Of a stretch of DNA of 19,123 bases, positions 1 through 6,108 are shown piece after piece. This stretch comes from an archaeon (lineage in GTDB: Archaea > Altiarchaeota > Altiarchaeia > IMC4 > QMZM01): positions 5,055 through 24,177 of the forward strand of contig JAOZNG010000003.1 in assembly GCA_029933895.1 (NCBI GenBank). Reading direction: 5' to 3'. The position numbers and the translations under genes were made by a program. The first letter of the stretch is position 1. Each line of letters starts with the position of its first letter. The notes under the pieces are model-generated. The model was not told the DNA's origin. It made no database searches and worked only from the letters and a program-made list of their open reading frames with translations.

Positions 1-183
1 ACCGTCGATTTTTATCTCACCAACCGAGGGGTTATAGGTTGAGGTGAACGTGAAGGATACAGTAATTAGTTCACCCGATCTTGAGATCTCGGATATGTTT
101 GAGTTGTTGTGGACATTCACTCTACCTGAAGGCTTAGTGAACCGGCTTGCCTCCAGATGAGTGTACTCCATGTTAACGCGCAT
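1..183 (-). CDS. Truncated small protein, possibly SecB-like (5' end only)
   Basis: An open frame runs on the minus strand from ATG at 183 to the window edge, giving 61 residues. It begins MRVNMEYTHLEASRF, continues with a VNVHNNSNIS stretch and ends in an alternating hydrophobic stretch (LITVSFTFTSTYNPSVGEIKI). That reads as a beta-rich soluble protein with no signal peptide. The opening and the beta strands remind me of archaeal SecB-like chaperone-type proteins, but this is recollection and not a motif match. An in-frame ATG at 201 and another at 171 are alternative starts. It is divergent from the RibL-like gene across 45 bases of A/T-rich DNA, so the promoters overlap. The 3' part lies outside the window, so the length and family cannot be settled here. 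Confidence 0.5.
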   Translation of the reverse strand, partial: MRVNMEYTHLEASRFTKPSGRVNVHNNSNISEISRSGELITVSFTFTSTYNPSVGEIKIDG

Positions 184-198
184 TTTACCAACCGAGTA

Positions 199-208
199 CA
201 TATATTAT
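199..208 (+). promoter_or_regulatory. TATA box for the RibL-like gene, leaderless mRNA
   Basis: The A/T block CATATATTAT is centred about 25 nt upstream of the ATG at 229. This is the usual archaeal spacing between TATA box and transcription start, and no Shine-Dalgarno precedes the ATG. The mRNA is therefore probably leaderless, which is the main reason for choosing ATG 229 over the longer frame from 157. Confidence 0.5.
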
Positions 209-228
209 GTGATTTAATATTAATAAAG

Positions 229-651
229 ATGGTCAGGGTTGTAGCAACAGGGGTTTTCAGCATAATACACCCGGGACACATAATCTTCCTTGAGGAAGCC
301 AGGAAGCTTGGGGATGAGCTGGTGGTTATAGTAGCCAGGGACAAAACAGTCGGCTTGAAGAAGGGAAGCCAGTATATTCCAGAGGAGCAGAGACTGCACG
401 TGGTCTCAGCATTAAAGATGGTGGATAAGGCAGTGTTAGGGGATGAGGAAGACATATATAAGCCAGTGGAGGAGCTTAAGCCGGATGTCATCGCATTAGG
501 CAGCGACCAGGAATTCGATGAAGAGAAACTGAGTTCAGAGTTGAGGGACAGGGGTTTGAATGCAAAACTGGTTAGAGTAGATAGACACTACGAGGGAGAA
601 CTCTACAGCACCAGACGGATTATTGAGCGCATAAAGAACAGCAAAGAATAG
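229..651 (+). CDS. ribL: FAD synthase / cytidylyltransferase-like nucleotidyltransferase (RibL-like)
   Basis: This 140-residue protein belongs to the HxGH nucleotidyltransferase superfamily. The signature is GVFSIIHPGH (residues 8-17), followed by LGDELVVIVARD (28-38), PEEQR (51-55) and ELKPDVIALGSDQ (82-94). This layout and length match archaeal FAD synthase RibL, which adenylates FMN to FAD in the cytoplasm. The usual first motif reads GxFDxxHxGH. Here the Asp after Phe is Ser, which is unusual and leaves open a different nucleotide or acceptor. The start at ATG 229 places the first beta strand right at the N terminus, as in the family, with a TATA box about 25 nt upstream. The stop codon abuts the stop of convergent sepF with no spacer. 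The superfamily is clear. The FAD assignment is inferred from similarity to archaeal members. Confidence 0.72.
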   Translation: MVRVVATGVFSIIHPGHIIFLEEARKLGDELVVIVARDKTVGLKKGSQYIPEEQRLHVVSALKMVDKAVLGDEEDIYKPVEELKPDVIALGSDQEFDEEKLSSELRDRGLNAKLVRVDRHYEGELYSTRRIIERIKNSKE

Positions 652-1011
652 TTAGCTTCTATGCACTATCTTCATGCCTGAGGGGACTACCAGAATCTTT
701 TGATCTGAAATCCGTCCAAGGTCGCCGCCGACGTCGGTTGACACCTTCTTTAGCTTATCCACCATCTCCCTCAGGAGGAGTTTATCGGGGAGTATGGTTT
801 TAACGTTCGCGACCACTATATTGTTTTTATCCAACTCTGCCTTCACTTCCTCGACACTCTCATCCCCCCTGATATCCACTGGTTTGATGTAGGTAACATC
901 CTCTCTCTCGATAATCTTGCCTTCCCTTATATCCAGTTCGCTGAGGTAGGCTTCTATGTCTATCTCCTTTTCCACCACTTCGGGCTTGCGAAGAATTTTT
1001 TTAAACACCAT
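652..1011 (-). CDS. sepF: SepF-like cell division protein
   Basis: A 119-residue protein begins MVFKKILRKPE, a short amphipathic N terminus as in SepF membrane anchors. After an acidic linker comes the SepF core: ITYIKPVDIRGDESVEEVKAEL-like strand and helix, NNIVVANVKTI, VGGDLGRISDQKILVVPSGMKIV. The closing GG-DxxxxxxxxxLVVPSGxKI pattern is the SepF (DUF552) hallmark. SepF tethers FtsZ filaments to the membrane and is the main FtsZ anchor in many FtsZ-bearing archaea. An in-frame GTG at 1023 adds MFFK and lies about 25 nt from a TATA-like TATAAAAT (1045-1052), so a leaderless GTG start is also possible. The gene is divergent from orc1/cdc6. No ftsZ is in the window. Confidence 0.85.
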   Translation of the reverse strand: MVFKKILRKPEVVEKEIDIEAYLSELDIREGKIIEREDVTYIKPVDIRGDESVEEVKAELDKNNIVVANVKTILPDKLLLREMVDKLKKVSTDVGGDLGRISDQKILVVPSGMKIVHRS

Positions 1012-1044
1012 TTTGAAAAACACCGGTGAAGTTGTTTTTTATTG

Positions 1045-1052
1045 ATTTTATA
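1045..1052 (-). promoter_or_regulatory. Probable TATA box of sepF
   Basis: On the minus strand TATAAAAT lies about 25 nt upstream of the GTG at 1023 and about 37 nt upstream of the ATG at 1011. Transcription would start near 1023, giving either a leaderless GTG start or an approximately 12-nt leader before the ATG. Confidence 0.4.
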
Positions 1053-1059
1053 CTAATAT

Positions 1060-1074
1060 TTGGATACCATCCAA
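1060..1074. repeat. Inverted repeat between sepF and orc1/cdc6
   Basis: TTGGAT-ACC-ATCCAA is a perfect 6-bp inverted repeat around a 3-bp centre, in the 89-bp A/T-rich divergent intergenic region. It sits just upstream of the sepF TATA box and about 40 bp upstream of the orc1/cdc6 start. It could be an operator serving both genes or an initiator-binding site. It does not match the long ORB consensus I know. Confidence 0.45.
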
Positions 1075-1083
1075 TATAAATTG

Positions 1084-1092
1084 TTTAATATT
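1084..1092 (+). promoter_or_regulatory. Probable TATA box of orc1/cdc6
   Basis: TTTAATATT is centred about 25 nt upstream of ATG 1113, with A/T-rich flanks and no Shine-Dalgarno. This fits leaderless transcription. A second A/T block (TTTTAAAT, 1091-1098) overlaps it, so the exact box is uncertain. Confidence 0.4.
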
Positions 1093-1112
1093 TTAAATTA
1101 GCTGAATAAAAA

Positions 1113-2399
1113 ATGATGGAGGATATATTCGAGGAGGAGATAAACAGGAGGCGAATATTCAAGGACACCCTCATTCTGTCACCCCATTACGTACCTGAGG
1201 AGTTACCTCATAGAGAGATGGAAATCAGAGACATCACCCGGAGTGTTGCACCAGCTTTGAGGAACGAGAAACCAAGCAACACCTTCATCTACGGGAAGAC
1301 AGGTACAGGAAAAACCTGTGTTGTGAAATACGTGGTAAGAAAGCTGGAGGAGTTCGCCAACAATCCAGAGAAGAACCCTCACGGAATTATTGTAAAAACA
1401 GTCTACATGAACTGCAAGGTCAGGGACACTAAATACAAGGTTCTGTTGAAGATTCTGGAAGACGAGAAACTCAACCACCAGGGTCTGAAGAATACGCCAT
1501 TATCAGACAGACCACAGAAAAGCCTGAAGGGCATGGACCCGGGGGATTTATATGACAGGCTGTATAACGTAGTTAACAGCAACAAAATAAATCTCCTGCT
1601 GGTGTTGGATGAGATAGACATGGTCAAGAAAGGCTTCGATGATCTGATATATATACTGACCAGAATCAACGATGAGCTGGAGCACGGAAACGTTTCCATA
1701 CTGGGATTAACGAATGACATGAAAACCCTGCGGAGAATGGATCCCAGGAGCAGGAGCACTCTCTGCCAGGAAGAGAAGGTATTTAAACCCTACAATGCTG
1801 TGCAGCTTAAAACAATCCTCCACCAGAGAATAGAGAACGGCTTCCAGGAGGATGTGGTGGAGGATGATGTTATTTCCCTGATTGCCGCATTCGCCGCACA
1901 GGACGGGGATGCAAGATACGCCCTTAAACTGCTGAGGAAGGCGGGTGAGATAGCCAGGGATATGGGTGATGAGAAGGTAGCAAAAAAACATGTGGATGAA
2001 GCTAAGGAGGCTGTGGAAAACGATATCATAGCTGAAGCCATAAGCACCTTGCCCGAGCACCAGCAGCTGGTTATATACTCTATTGCTGCCCTCACCTCCA
2101 GGGGGGGGATATATAAGAGATTTTCTGGGTTGGGCGACGGAGACCTCTTCACAGGGGAGGTATATGAAACCTATGAGAGGTACTGTAAGCTGCTGAACCG
2201 GAAGGCGAGAACCATGAGACAGTTCAGCGAGTACCTCAATGAGCTGGAGATGCTGGGGTTAATTACCATGAGGATGTCAGGTAAAGGCACCAGAGGAACT
2301 ACCAGATTCATCAGGCTGGGGTATTCCCCTGACGAGATTAAATCCATTCTCCGGAAAAGCCTTGGACTGGAGGATTTAGAGTTGAAGACTCCGTTATAG
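1113..2399 (+). CDS. cdc6: Orc1/Cdc6 replication initiator ATPase
   Basis: This 428-residue AAA+ protein carries a Walker A motif (YGKTGTGKT, about residues 60-68), a Walker B motif (LLLVLDEIDM, about 162-171), a sensor 1-like stretch (SILGLTND, about 195-202) and a sensor 2 region (GDARYALKLLRKAGEIA, about 266-282). A C-terminal winged-helix region follows (about 310-420, including FSEYLNELEMLGLI). Domain order and length match archaeal Orc1/Cdc6, which binds origin DNA and loads the MCM helicase. Two ATGs stand in tandem at 1113 and 1116; either could be used. The gene usually sits beside a replication origin, but no clear ORB array is visible in either flank. The coding sequence contains a run of eight Gs (2101-2108) that could promote slippage or sequencing error; the frame given is intact. 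The gene is divergent from sepF. Confidence 0.95.
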   Translation: MMEDIFEEEINRRRIFKDTLILSPHYVPEELPHREMEIRDITRSVAPALRNEKPSNTFIYGKTGTGKTCVVKYVVRKLEEFANNPEKNPHGIIVKTVYMNCKVRDTKYKVLLKILEDEKLNHQGLKNTPLSDRPQKSLKGMDPGDLYDRLYNVVNSNKINLLLVLDEIDMVKKGFDDLIYILTRINDELEHGNVSILGLTNDMKTLRRMDPRSRSTLCQEEKVFKPYNAVQLKTILHQRIENGFQEDVVEDDVISLIAAFAAQDGDARYALKLLRKAGEIARDMGDEKVAKKHVDEAKEAVENDIIAEAISTLPEHQQLVIYSIAALTSRGGIYKRFSGLGDGDLFTGEVYETYERYCKLLNRKARTMRQFSEYLNELEMLGLITMRMSGKGTRGTTRFIRLGYSPDEIKSILRKSLGLEDLELKTPL

Positions 2400-2413
2400 A
2401 ACATGGGCTCCTG

Positions 2414-2442
2414 CAGGGACAGGATTCCTGACAGAGTCCCTG
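2414..2442 (+). terminator. Hairpin downstream of orc1/cdc6
   Basis: CAGGGAC (2414-2420) and GTCCCTG (2436-2442) form a perfect 7-bp stem with a 15-nt loop, starting 14 nt after the orc1/cdc6 stop codon. A competing smaller hairpin, CAGG-ATT-CCTG, lies inside it. There is no T-run directly after the stem, so it is not a classical terminator. It could be a 3' end or processing structure. Confidence 0.35.
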
Positions 2443-2496
2443 AATCTCTCGCTCAGGCATCAGGAAACCTGGATTTACCGAGACAAAAAAAATAAG

Positions 2497-2545
2497 ATTT
2501 TTATTAACCCTGAAGGCTAAATAGATTAACTGTTAGATTCAGGGT
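2497..2545 (+). promoter_or_regulatory. metV promoter/leader with 8-bp inverted repeat
   Basis: A TATA-like TTTTTATTAA (2497-2506) is followed at once by ACCCTGAA (2507-2514). Its exact reverse complement TTCAGGGT lies at 2538-2545, arm centres 31 bp apart, about three helical turns. Transcription is expected to start near 2525-2530. The right arm overlaps the GGGTG that is the only Shine-Dalgarno candidate for the metV ATG at 2557. The arms could be an operator for a dimeric repressor. If transcription starts upstream of the left arm, they could instead form a hairpin hiding the ribosome-binding site. Confidence 0.4.
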
Positions 2546-2556
2546 GTATATTTCAT

Positions 2557-3114
2557 ATGATAACGCTTAAAATAAAAGACCTGGATAAAGTAAACGAGAG
2601 GGTGGGGGAAAACAATCTCCTGATCACCTGCAGTAACTGCCCCTACTGGAACTACTCAAGGGAAACGGTAGATGAAATCGCTGGTAAACTGAATGCAGGT
2701 ATATACAATGTGGACAGGATATGTGAACGGGAGGCTATCATCGTAGACGTGTTGGATTATGACTCGGTTTTGGTTTTCAGCTGCGGAGCAGGCACCCAAG
2801 TAATATCCGAGGTCTTGGACACGGAAGCCATACCCGTAGCAGATACCTACGCCTTAGGTGTCAGGTTCGGGGAGGTAATACGGACATACTGCCAGGCCTG
2901 CGGGAACTGCATCCTTGACCAGACAGCAGGGCTCTGTCCCATAACCAGATGCCCCAAGGGGCTTCTAAACGGACCCTGTGATGGAATGCAGAGAGGTATG
3001 TGCGAGACGGGAGAGCATTCATGCATCTGGGCTCTGATATTCAGGAGAATGGAGAAAAAACATAAACTGGATGATTTCCTGAAGATTAATATACCTCCTG
3101 TAGGCAGAAAATGA
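2557..3114 (+). CDS. metV: MetV-type Cys-rich partner of methylenetetrahydrofolate reductase
   Basis: This 185-residue Cys-rich protein matches the MTHFR C-terminal/MetV family. Its N-terminal half has CSNC (C25, C28) with further Cys at 56 and 76. The C-terminal half has the diagnostic block CQACGNC (112-118), then CPITRCPKGLLNGPCDGM (127-144), C149 and C156. MetV carries iron-sulfur (and in some members zinc) centres and passes electrons to the flavin of MetF. The family motif usually reads NGPCGG; here it is NGPCDG. The gene overlaps metF by four bases (ATGA), which implies translational coupling. The ATG at 2557 has a weak GGGTG about 10 nt upstream. The family is secure. The electron donor and the pterin used in this organism are unknown. 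Confidence 0.88.
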   Translation: MITLKIKDLDKVNERVGENNLLITCSNCPYWNYSRETVDEIAGKLNAGIYNVDRICEREAIIVDVLDYDSVLVFSCGAGTQVISEVLDTEAIPVADTYALGVRFGEVIRTYCQACGNCILDQTAGLCPITRCPKGLLNGPCDGMQRGMCETGEHSCIWALIFRRMEKKHKLDDFLKINIPPVGRK

Positions 3115-3986
3115 GCAACCTGCTGAAGTATTTAGGGAAAAAATTCGTTTACACCACAGAGATAATCCCGCCCAGGGCAGCAGACCTTGAGCCCCTGAAT
3201 AAGGAAATAATAAAACTAGATTCCAGGATAACAGCGGTTTTTGTACCAGACCTCCCCGGGGCATCGTTATACATGAATTCTCTTGTTTGCTCCATACAGC
3301 TGAGAGACAGGGATATAGAGCCTGTATACCAGATAAACTGCAGGGACAGGAACTCTCTTGCTATTGAGTCCAACCTGCTGGCGGCTCATGCCTTGGGGAT
3401 AGTGAACGTCTCCGCCTTAACAGGTGAGCACCCTATGAGGGGAGACCATAGGAATCTCAAGACAGTATACGAGCTGGACTCCATGACTCTGCTGAAGACA
3501 ATAGATTACCTGAACAGGGGAAGGGATATTGCTGGCAACAGGCTGATAAAGAAGACGGGATTCTTTATGGGATCCGACCTGTCCGTCCATTCGAAACCTT
3601 CTGCAGCTGAGATGTATAAAACAAGGAAGAAGATCACGTTGGGTGCTGGATTCTTCCACACATGGCCTGTTTATTCCGTCAACAATCTAAAAAGATTCCT
3701 CAACGAATACAGGGAGCTCTTCAGGGAGGACCTGAGCCAGAAGACTATTGTAGGGCTTCAGACTTTAACCAGCATTGAGCAGGTGAATTTTCTGAGAAGA
3801 CAACCCAATCACAGAATCCCGACAAAAACCGTGAAAAGAATCAGGGAGTCGGGTAATCCACGAGAGGAGGGGATTCAGTTAACGCTTGAATGGATAGATA
3901 AGATTAAGGAGTTAAACCCCGCAGGGATTCACCTGTTTAGCGCGGGAGATACTGAGTTAACAGGAGAGATACTTAATCGGGTCTGA
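3111..3986 (+). CDS. metF: Methylenetetrahydrofolate reductase-like flavoprotein (MetF)
   Basis: This 291-residue TIM-barrel flavoprotein of the MTHFR family has TTEIIPP (15-21, where Glu17 matches the catalytic Glu of MetF), YQINCRDRN (73-81), LTGEHP (103-108) and KTVYELDS (117-124), with a conserved QTLTSIEQ segment near residue 220-230. MetF reduces the methylene to the methyl group on a C1-carrying pterin. The family usually has LTGD; Glu105 replaces that Asp. It is the second gene of the metVF unit. With MfnB elsewhere in the window, a role in the methyl branch of an archaeal C1 pathway on tetrahydromethanopterin is possible, replacing Mer. That is inference; a folate substrate for methionine synthesis is the alternative. 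The last 30 bases overlap the convergent nth gene. Confidence 0.87.
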   Translation: MSNLLKYLGKKFVYTTEIIPPRAADLEPLNKEIIKLDSRITAVFVPDLPGASLYMNSLVCSIQLRDRDIEPVYQINCRDRNSLAIESNLLAAHALGIVNVSALTGEHPMRGDHRNLKTVYELDSMTLLKTIDYLNRGRDIAGNRLIKKTGFFMGSDLSVHSKPSAAEMYKTRKKITLGAGFFHTWPVYSVNNLKRFLNEYRELFREDLSQKTIVGLQTLTSIEQVNFLRRQPNHRIPTKTVKRIRESGNPREEGIQLTLEWIDKIKELNPAGIHLFSAGDTELTGEILNRV

Positions 3987-4601
3987 AGCAGCAGGGCATA
4001 AATATCTTATCCTGCATTCCCTGCACATGGGTTTCCTGGCCTTGCAGGTTTTTCGTCCATGCATTATCAGGAGGTTAGATAACAGAATCCAGTGTTTTTT
4101 CGGGGTCACACGCATCAGGTCTTTTTCTATCTTGTCCCGGTTTTTCTCCTCTGTAAGCCCAAGCCTTAGAGCAAGCCTCATCACGTGGGTGTCTACCGCG
4201 ATACCCTCCGCTTTCCCATAGCCGTGGCTTAGGACGATGTTGGCTGTTTTCCTGGCTACGCCAGGCAACTTCACCAGATCCTTCATTTCATCAGGGACCT
4301 GGCTGTTGTATTCCTCGACCAGCATCCTGCAACAATTCTTTATGTTGTTGGCTTTGTTCCGGTAGAAGCCAGTAGACCGTATATCCTGCTCCAGCTCCTC
4401 TAAATCAGCGTTTGCGTAGTCTTCCGCGGTTCGGTATTTCCTGAATAATTCCTTTGTTACCTGGTTGACTCTTTTATCGGTGCACTGGGCTGAGAGGATT
4501 GTTGCTATCAGAAGCTGCAGTGGGTCCCTGTACTCTAGTGCTGTCCCTGCATCCGGGAATTCTCTTCTGAGAGTGTCTATGATTTCCTCTATCCTGCTCA
4601 T
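3957..4601 (-). CDS. nth: Endonuclease III (DNA glycosylase/AP lyase)
   Basis: This 214-residue HhH-GPD glycosylase removes oxidised pyrimidines and nicks abasic sites. The helix-hairpin-helix reads LVKLPGVARKTANIVL (109-124) with catalytic Lys118, and catalytic Asp137 lies in AVDTHVMRL. Both positions match the E. coli enzyme (Lys120, Asp138). The C terminus holds the iron-sulfur cluster motif C-x6-C-x2-C-x5-C (CKARKPMCRECRIRYLC). Length is normal for the family. The ATG at 4601 overlaps the TGA of the upstream small membrane-protein gene by four bases, so the two are probably translated from one mRNA. The 3' end runs 30 bases into convergent metF. Confidence 0.96.
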   Translation of the reverse strand: MSRIEEIIDTLRREFPDAGTALEYRDPLQLLIATILSAQCTDKRVNQVTKELFRKYRTAEDYANADLEELEQDIRSTGFYRNKANNIKNCCRMLVEEYNSQVPDEMKDLVKLPGVARKTANIVLSHGYGKAEGIAVDTHVMRLALRLGLTEEKNRDKIEKDLMRVTPKKHWILLSNLLIMHGRKTCKARKPMCRECRIRYLCPAASDPIKYLSC

Positions 4602-4918
4602 GTCCTGTCTTCCAGCTCCAGCTCTATTCCACCTACGACTTTTGCTGCTATGTTGTAGATTAAAGCTCCTATTGCACCGCTGATTCCCATCATGAGCCCG
4701 TACAGGAGGGTGAATGCAACAACAATTACTATCGCGATTACTATCATCATCACGCCGCCCATGGTGGTGTCATCTCCACCCATTAAGCCGAGCCCCACTC
4801 CGCCGATCGCGAATATCAGACCGTATATCCCACCCACAAATAAACCGAAAACCAGCCCCATGAGCAGATATATCTTAAAGACGGATACTATCCCTATCTT
4901 GCTTAATTCTTTTTTCAA
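4598..4918 (-). CDS. Small archaeal membrane protein of unknown function
   Basis: The 106-residue protein starts at a TTG codon, supported by a strong Shine-Dalgarno (GAGGTGA) 5 nt upstream. It has a short basic N terminus (KKELSKIGIVSVFKIY) and two or three hydrophobic segments (about 12-42 including a Gly-rich stretch, 54-77, and 78-92). It ends YNIAAKVVGGIELELEDRT. Small proteins ending in a YN-xx-AK-x-xGGIE(I/L)E tail are common in archaea, often with no known function. It has no catalytic motif and no signal peptidase site. The gene precedes nth with a four-base overlap, which implies co-expression and not necessarily a shared function. Confidence is for the gene being real; no function is claimed. 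Confidence 0.8.
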   Translation of the reverse strand: MKKELSKIGIVSVFKIYLLMGLVFGLFVGGIYGLIFAIGGVGLGLMGGDDTTMGGVMMIVIAIVIVVAFTLLYGLMMGISGAIGALIYNIAAKVVGGIELELEDRT

Positions 4919-4923
4919 TTAGG

Positions 4924-4930
4924 TCACCTC
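4924..4930 (-). promoter_or_regulatory. Strong Shine-Dalgarno that fixes a TTG start
   Basis: On the minus strand GAGGTGA lies 5 nt upstream of TTG 4918. It is complementary to the conserved anti-SD end of 16S rRNA. The next in-frame ATG would remove the first hydrophobic segment, so TTG is the likely start. Confidence 0.65.
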
Positions 4931-4995
4931 TTTTTTTATTATTATTATTTTTTGTTTTTTTGGTTATTAAGCTGTTTTTATAGCTTGTTGCAGAG

Positions 4996-5015
4996 TATAC
5001 TAATAGAATATTCTA
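4996..5015 (+). promoter_or_regulatory. TATA box plus palindromic operator of the AbrB-like gene
   Basis: TATACTAA (4996-5003) is centred about 28 nt upstream of ATG 5028. It is followed directly by the perfect 12-bp palindrome TAGAATATTCTA (5004-5015), which lies between the TATA box and the expected transcription start. A site there would block initiation. Autoregulation by the encoded DNA-binding protein is the simplest reading. Confidence 0.5.
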
Positions 5016-5027
5016 AAGTAATTTAAA

Positions 5028-5189
5028 ATGGATGTGTTAAAAACAGCCAGCAGGTTCTACATAAACTCCACCTACGGAGGCGGACAGATAACAGTCCCCA
5101 AAGAAATGGTCAACGCCCTGGGATACAAGAACAAGGAGAAACTAAAGCTGGAATACAACAACAACAGGCTGATAGTAACAAAACTATAA
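5028..5189 (+). CDS. AbrB/SpoVT-type small DNA-binding protein, 53 residues
   Basis: ATG 5028 opens a 53-codon frame ending TAA at 5187-5189. The sequence STYGGGQITVPKEMVNAL (14-31), then KEKLKLEYNNNRLIVTKL, is a textbook swapped-hairpin AbrB/MazE/SpoVT domain, and the protein is little more than that domain. Such proteins bind DNA as dimers and act as transition-state regulators or as antitoxins. No toxin gene lies next to it: the downstream neighbour is convergent and encodes a prepilin peptidase, overlapping by six bases. A TATA box and a perfect palindrome lie just upstream, suggesting self-repression. Its target genes cannot be read from the sequence. Confidence 0.82.
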   Translation: MDVLKTASRFYINSTYGGGQITVPKEMVNALGYKNKEKLKLEYNNNRLIVTKL

Positions 5190-6080
5190 ACCAACGAAGT
5201 ATTGAACAATAGGCTCCAGGGCATTCCCCAGAGTGACAGACAAAAAGAAAGCAAAAAGGAATATGGGTGCGAACCGGACGCCCCACTTAATCCTCAGCTT
5301 GGAAGGTATTTTACCCCCCTCATGCAGCTCCCTGATCCTCTCAATATCCCCTTCACTGAGTCCGGAGATATCCCGGCTGCTCGCAATCTCCTTCCCGTCA
5401 ACAATCAAATCCTCGGCCACAACATCCTCCACCCGCAGTTCATCCAAGCCAACAGTTTTCTGCAGGGCCTCTTTCTCCACTGCCTTCAGGTAAACAGATA
5501 AGACAACAAGAAACGGGAGCAGGAGATAAAGGAGTGTGAGAGAGCCTAAACCCAAAAGATAGGCTGAAACAGATGGAATAAATGAGAACAGAAGTACGAA
5601 CAAAACCATCTTATTTGAGAGCATCTCCCTGAACAGGGAGAAAACAGACGGCTTCATTAATCCAAGAACCAGGGTATACAATAGAACATAGGGTGAGGAG
5701 ACAAGGGCTATGTTTATGAGGTAATCCACATAATATGGCATCATGCCCTCTTTCAGGTAACCCAGCACTTTCAGGAAACCAAGGCAGCAGCCAACTCCGG
5801 CGATTAATTTAACGTCACCTCCGCCCCACTCGCCAAGATAGTGCAGTCCATAACCGAGTATAAAATAGAGCAACCCAACAGCAAAAGCAGATAAAACAAA
5901 CGAGAGATTATGGGCGAGGAGAGAGCATGCTCCAGAAGCCAGCAACATAACAACACTTAAACCGATGGTTACTTCATCAGGGATCTCACCAGTCCTTAAA
6001 TCAAACCAGCTCGCAGCCACCAGAAACAATAAAGTGACGGAGACAACTAAACCAGATAATGTAGACAACTCCAGCATCAT
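5184..6080 (-). CDS. Archaeal prepilin/preflagellin peptidase (A24 family)
   Basis: This 298-residue polytopic membrane aspartyl protease cleaves the class III signal peptides of archaeal type IV pilins and archaellins. The two catalytic Asp are visible: Asp27 in ASWFDLRTGEIPD, just after the first membrane helix, and Asp89 in the GGGDVKL motif (86-92). Several hydrophobic helices follow (about 115-140, 150-190), then a charged segment of about 80 residues (ELRVEDVVAEDLIVDGKEI and onward) and a last helix near 265-290. The long C-terminal part matches the archaeal A24 C-terminal extension, making it longer than FlaK. The frame extends upstream to a TTG at 6083, but the ATG at 6080 is preferred. 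It lies 28 nt downstream of the HAD gene on the same strand. No pilin or archaellin gene is in the window. Confidence 0.87.
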   Translation of the reverse strand: MMLELSTLSGLVVSVTLLFLVAASWFDLRTGEIPDEVTIGLSVVMLLASGACSLLAHNLSFVLSAFAVGLLYFILGYGLHYLGEWGGGDVKLIAGVGCCLGFLKVLGYLKEGMMPYYVDYLINIALVSSPYVLLYTLVLGLMKPSVFSLFREMLSNKMVLFVLLFSFIPSVSAYLLGLGSLTLLYLLLPFLVVLSVYLKAVEKEALQKTVGLDELRVEDVVAEDLIVDGKEIASSRDISGLSEGDIERIRELHEGGKIPSKLRIKWGVRFAPIFLFAFFLSVTLGNALEPIVQYFVGL

Positions 6081-6108
6081 CAATCAAATTAATTAATATA
6101 CCCGGGGA

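Noticed and set aside
1024..1112. Replication origin with ORB elements next to orc1/cdc6
   Set aside because: Only one short inverted repeat is present and it does not match the ORB/mini-ORB consensus I know; there is no repeat array.
5028..5189. Antitoxin of a toxin-antitoxin pair
   Set aside because: The AbrB/MazE-type fold would allow it, but no toxin-like gene lies next to it on the same strand.
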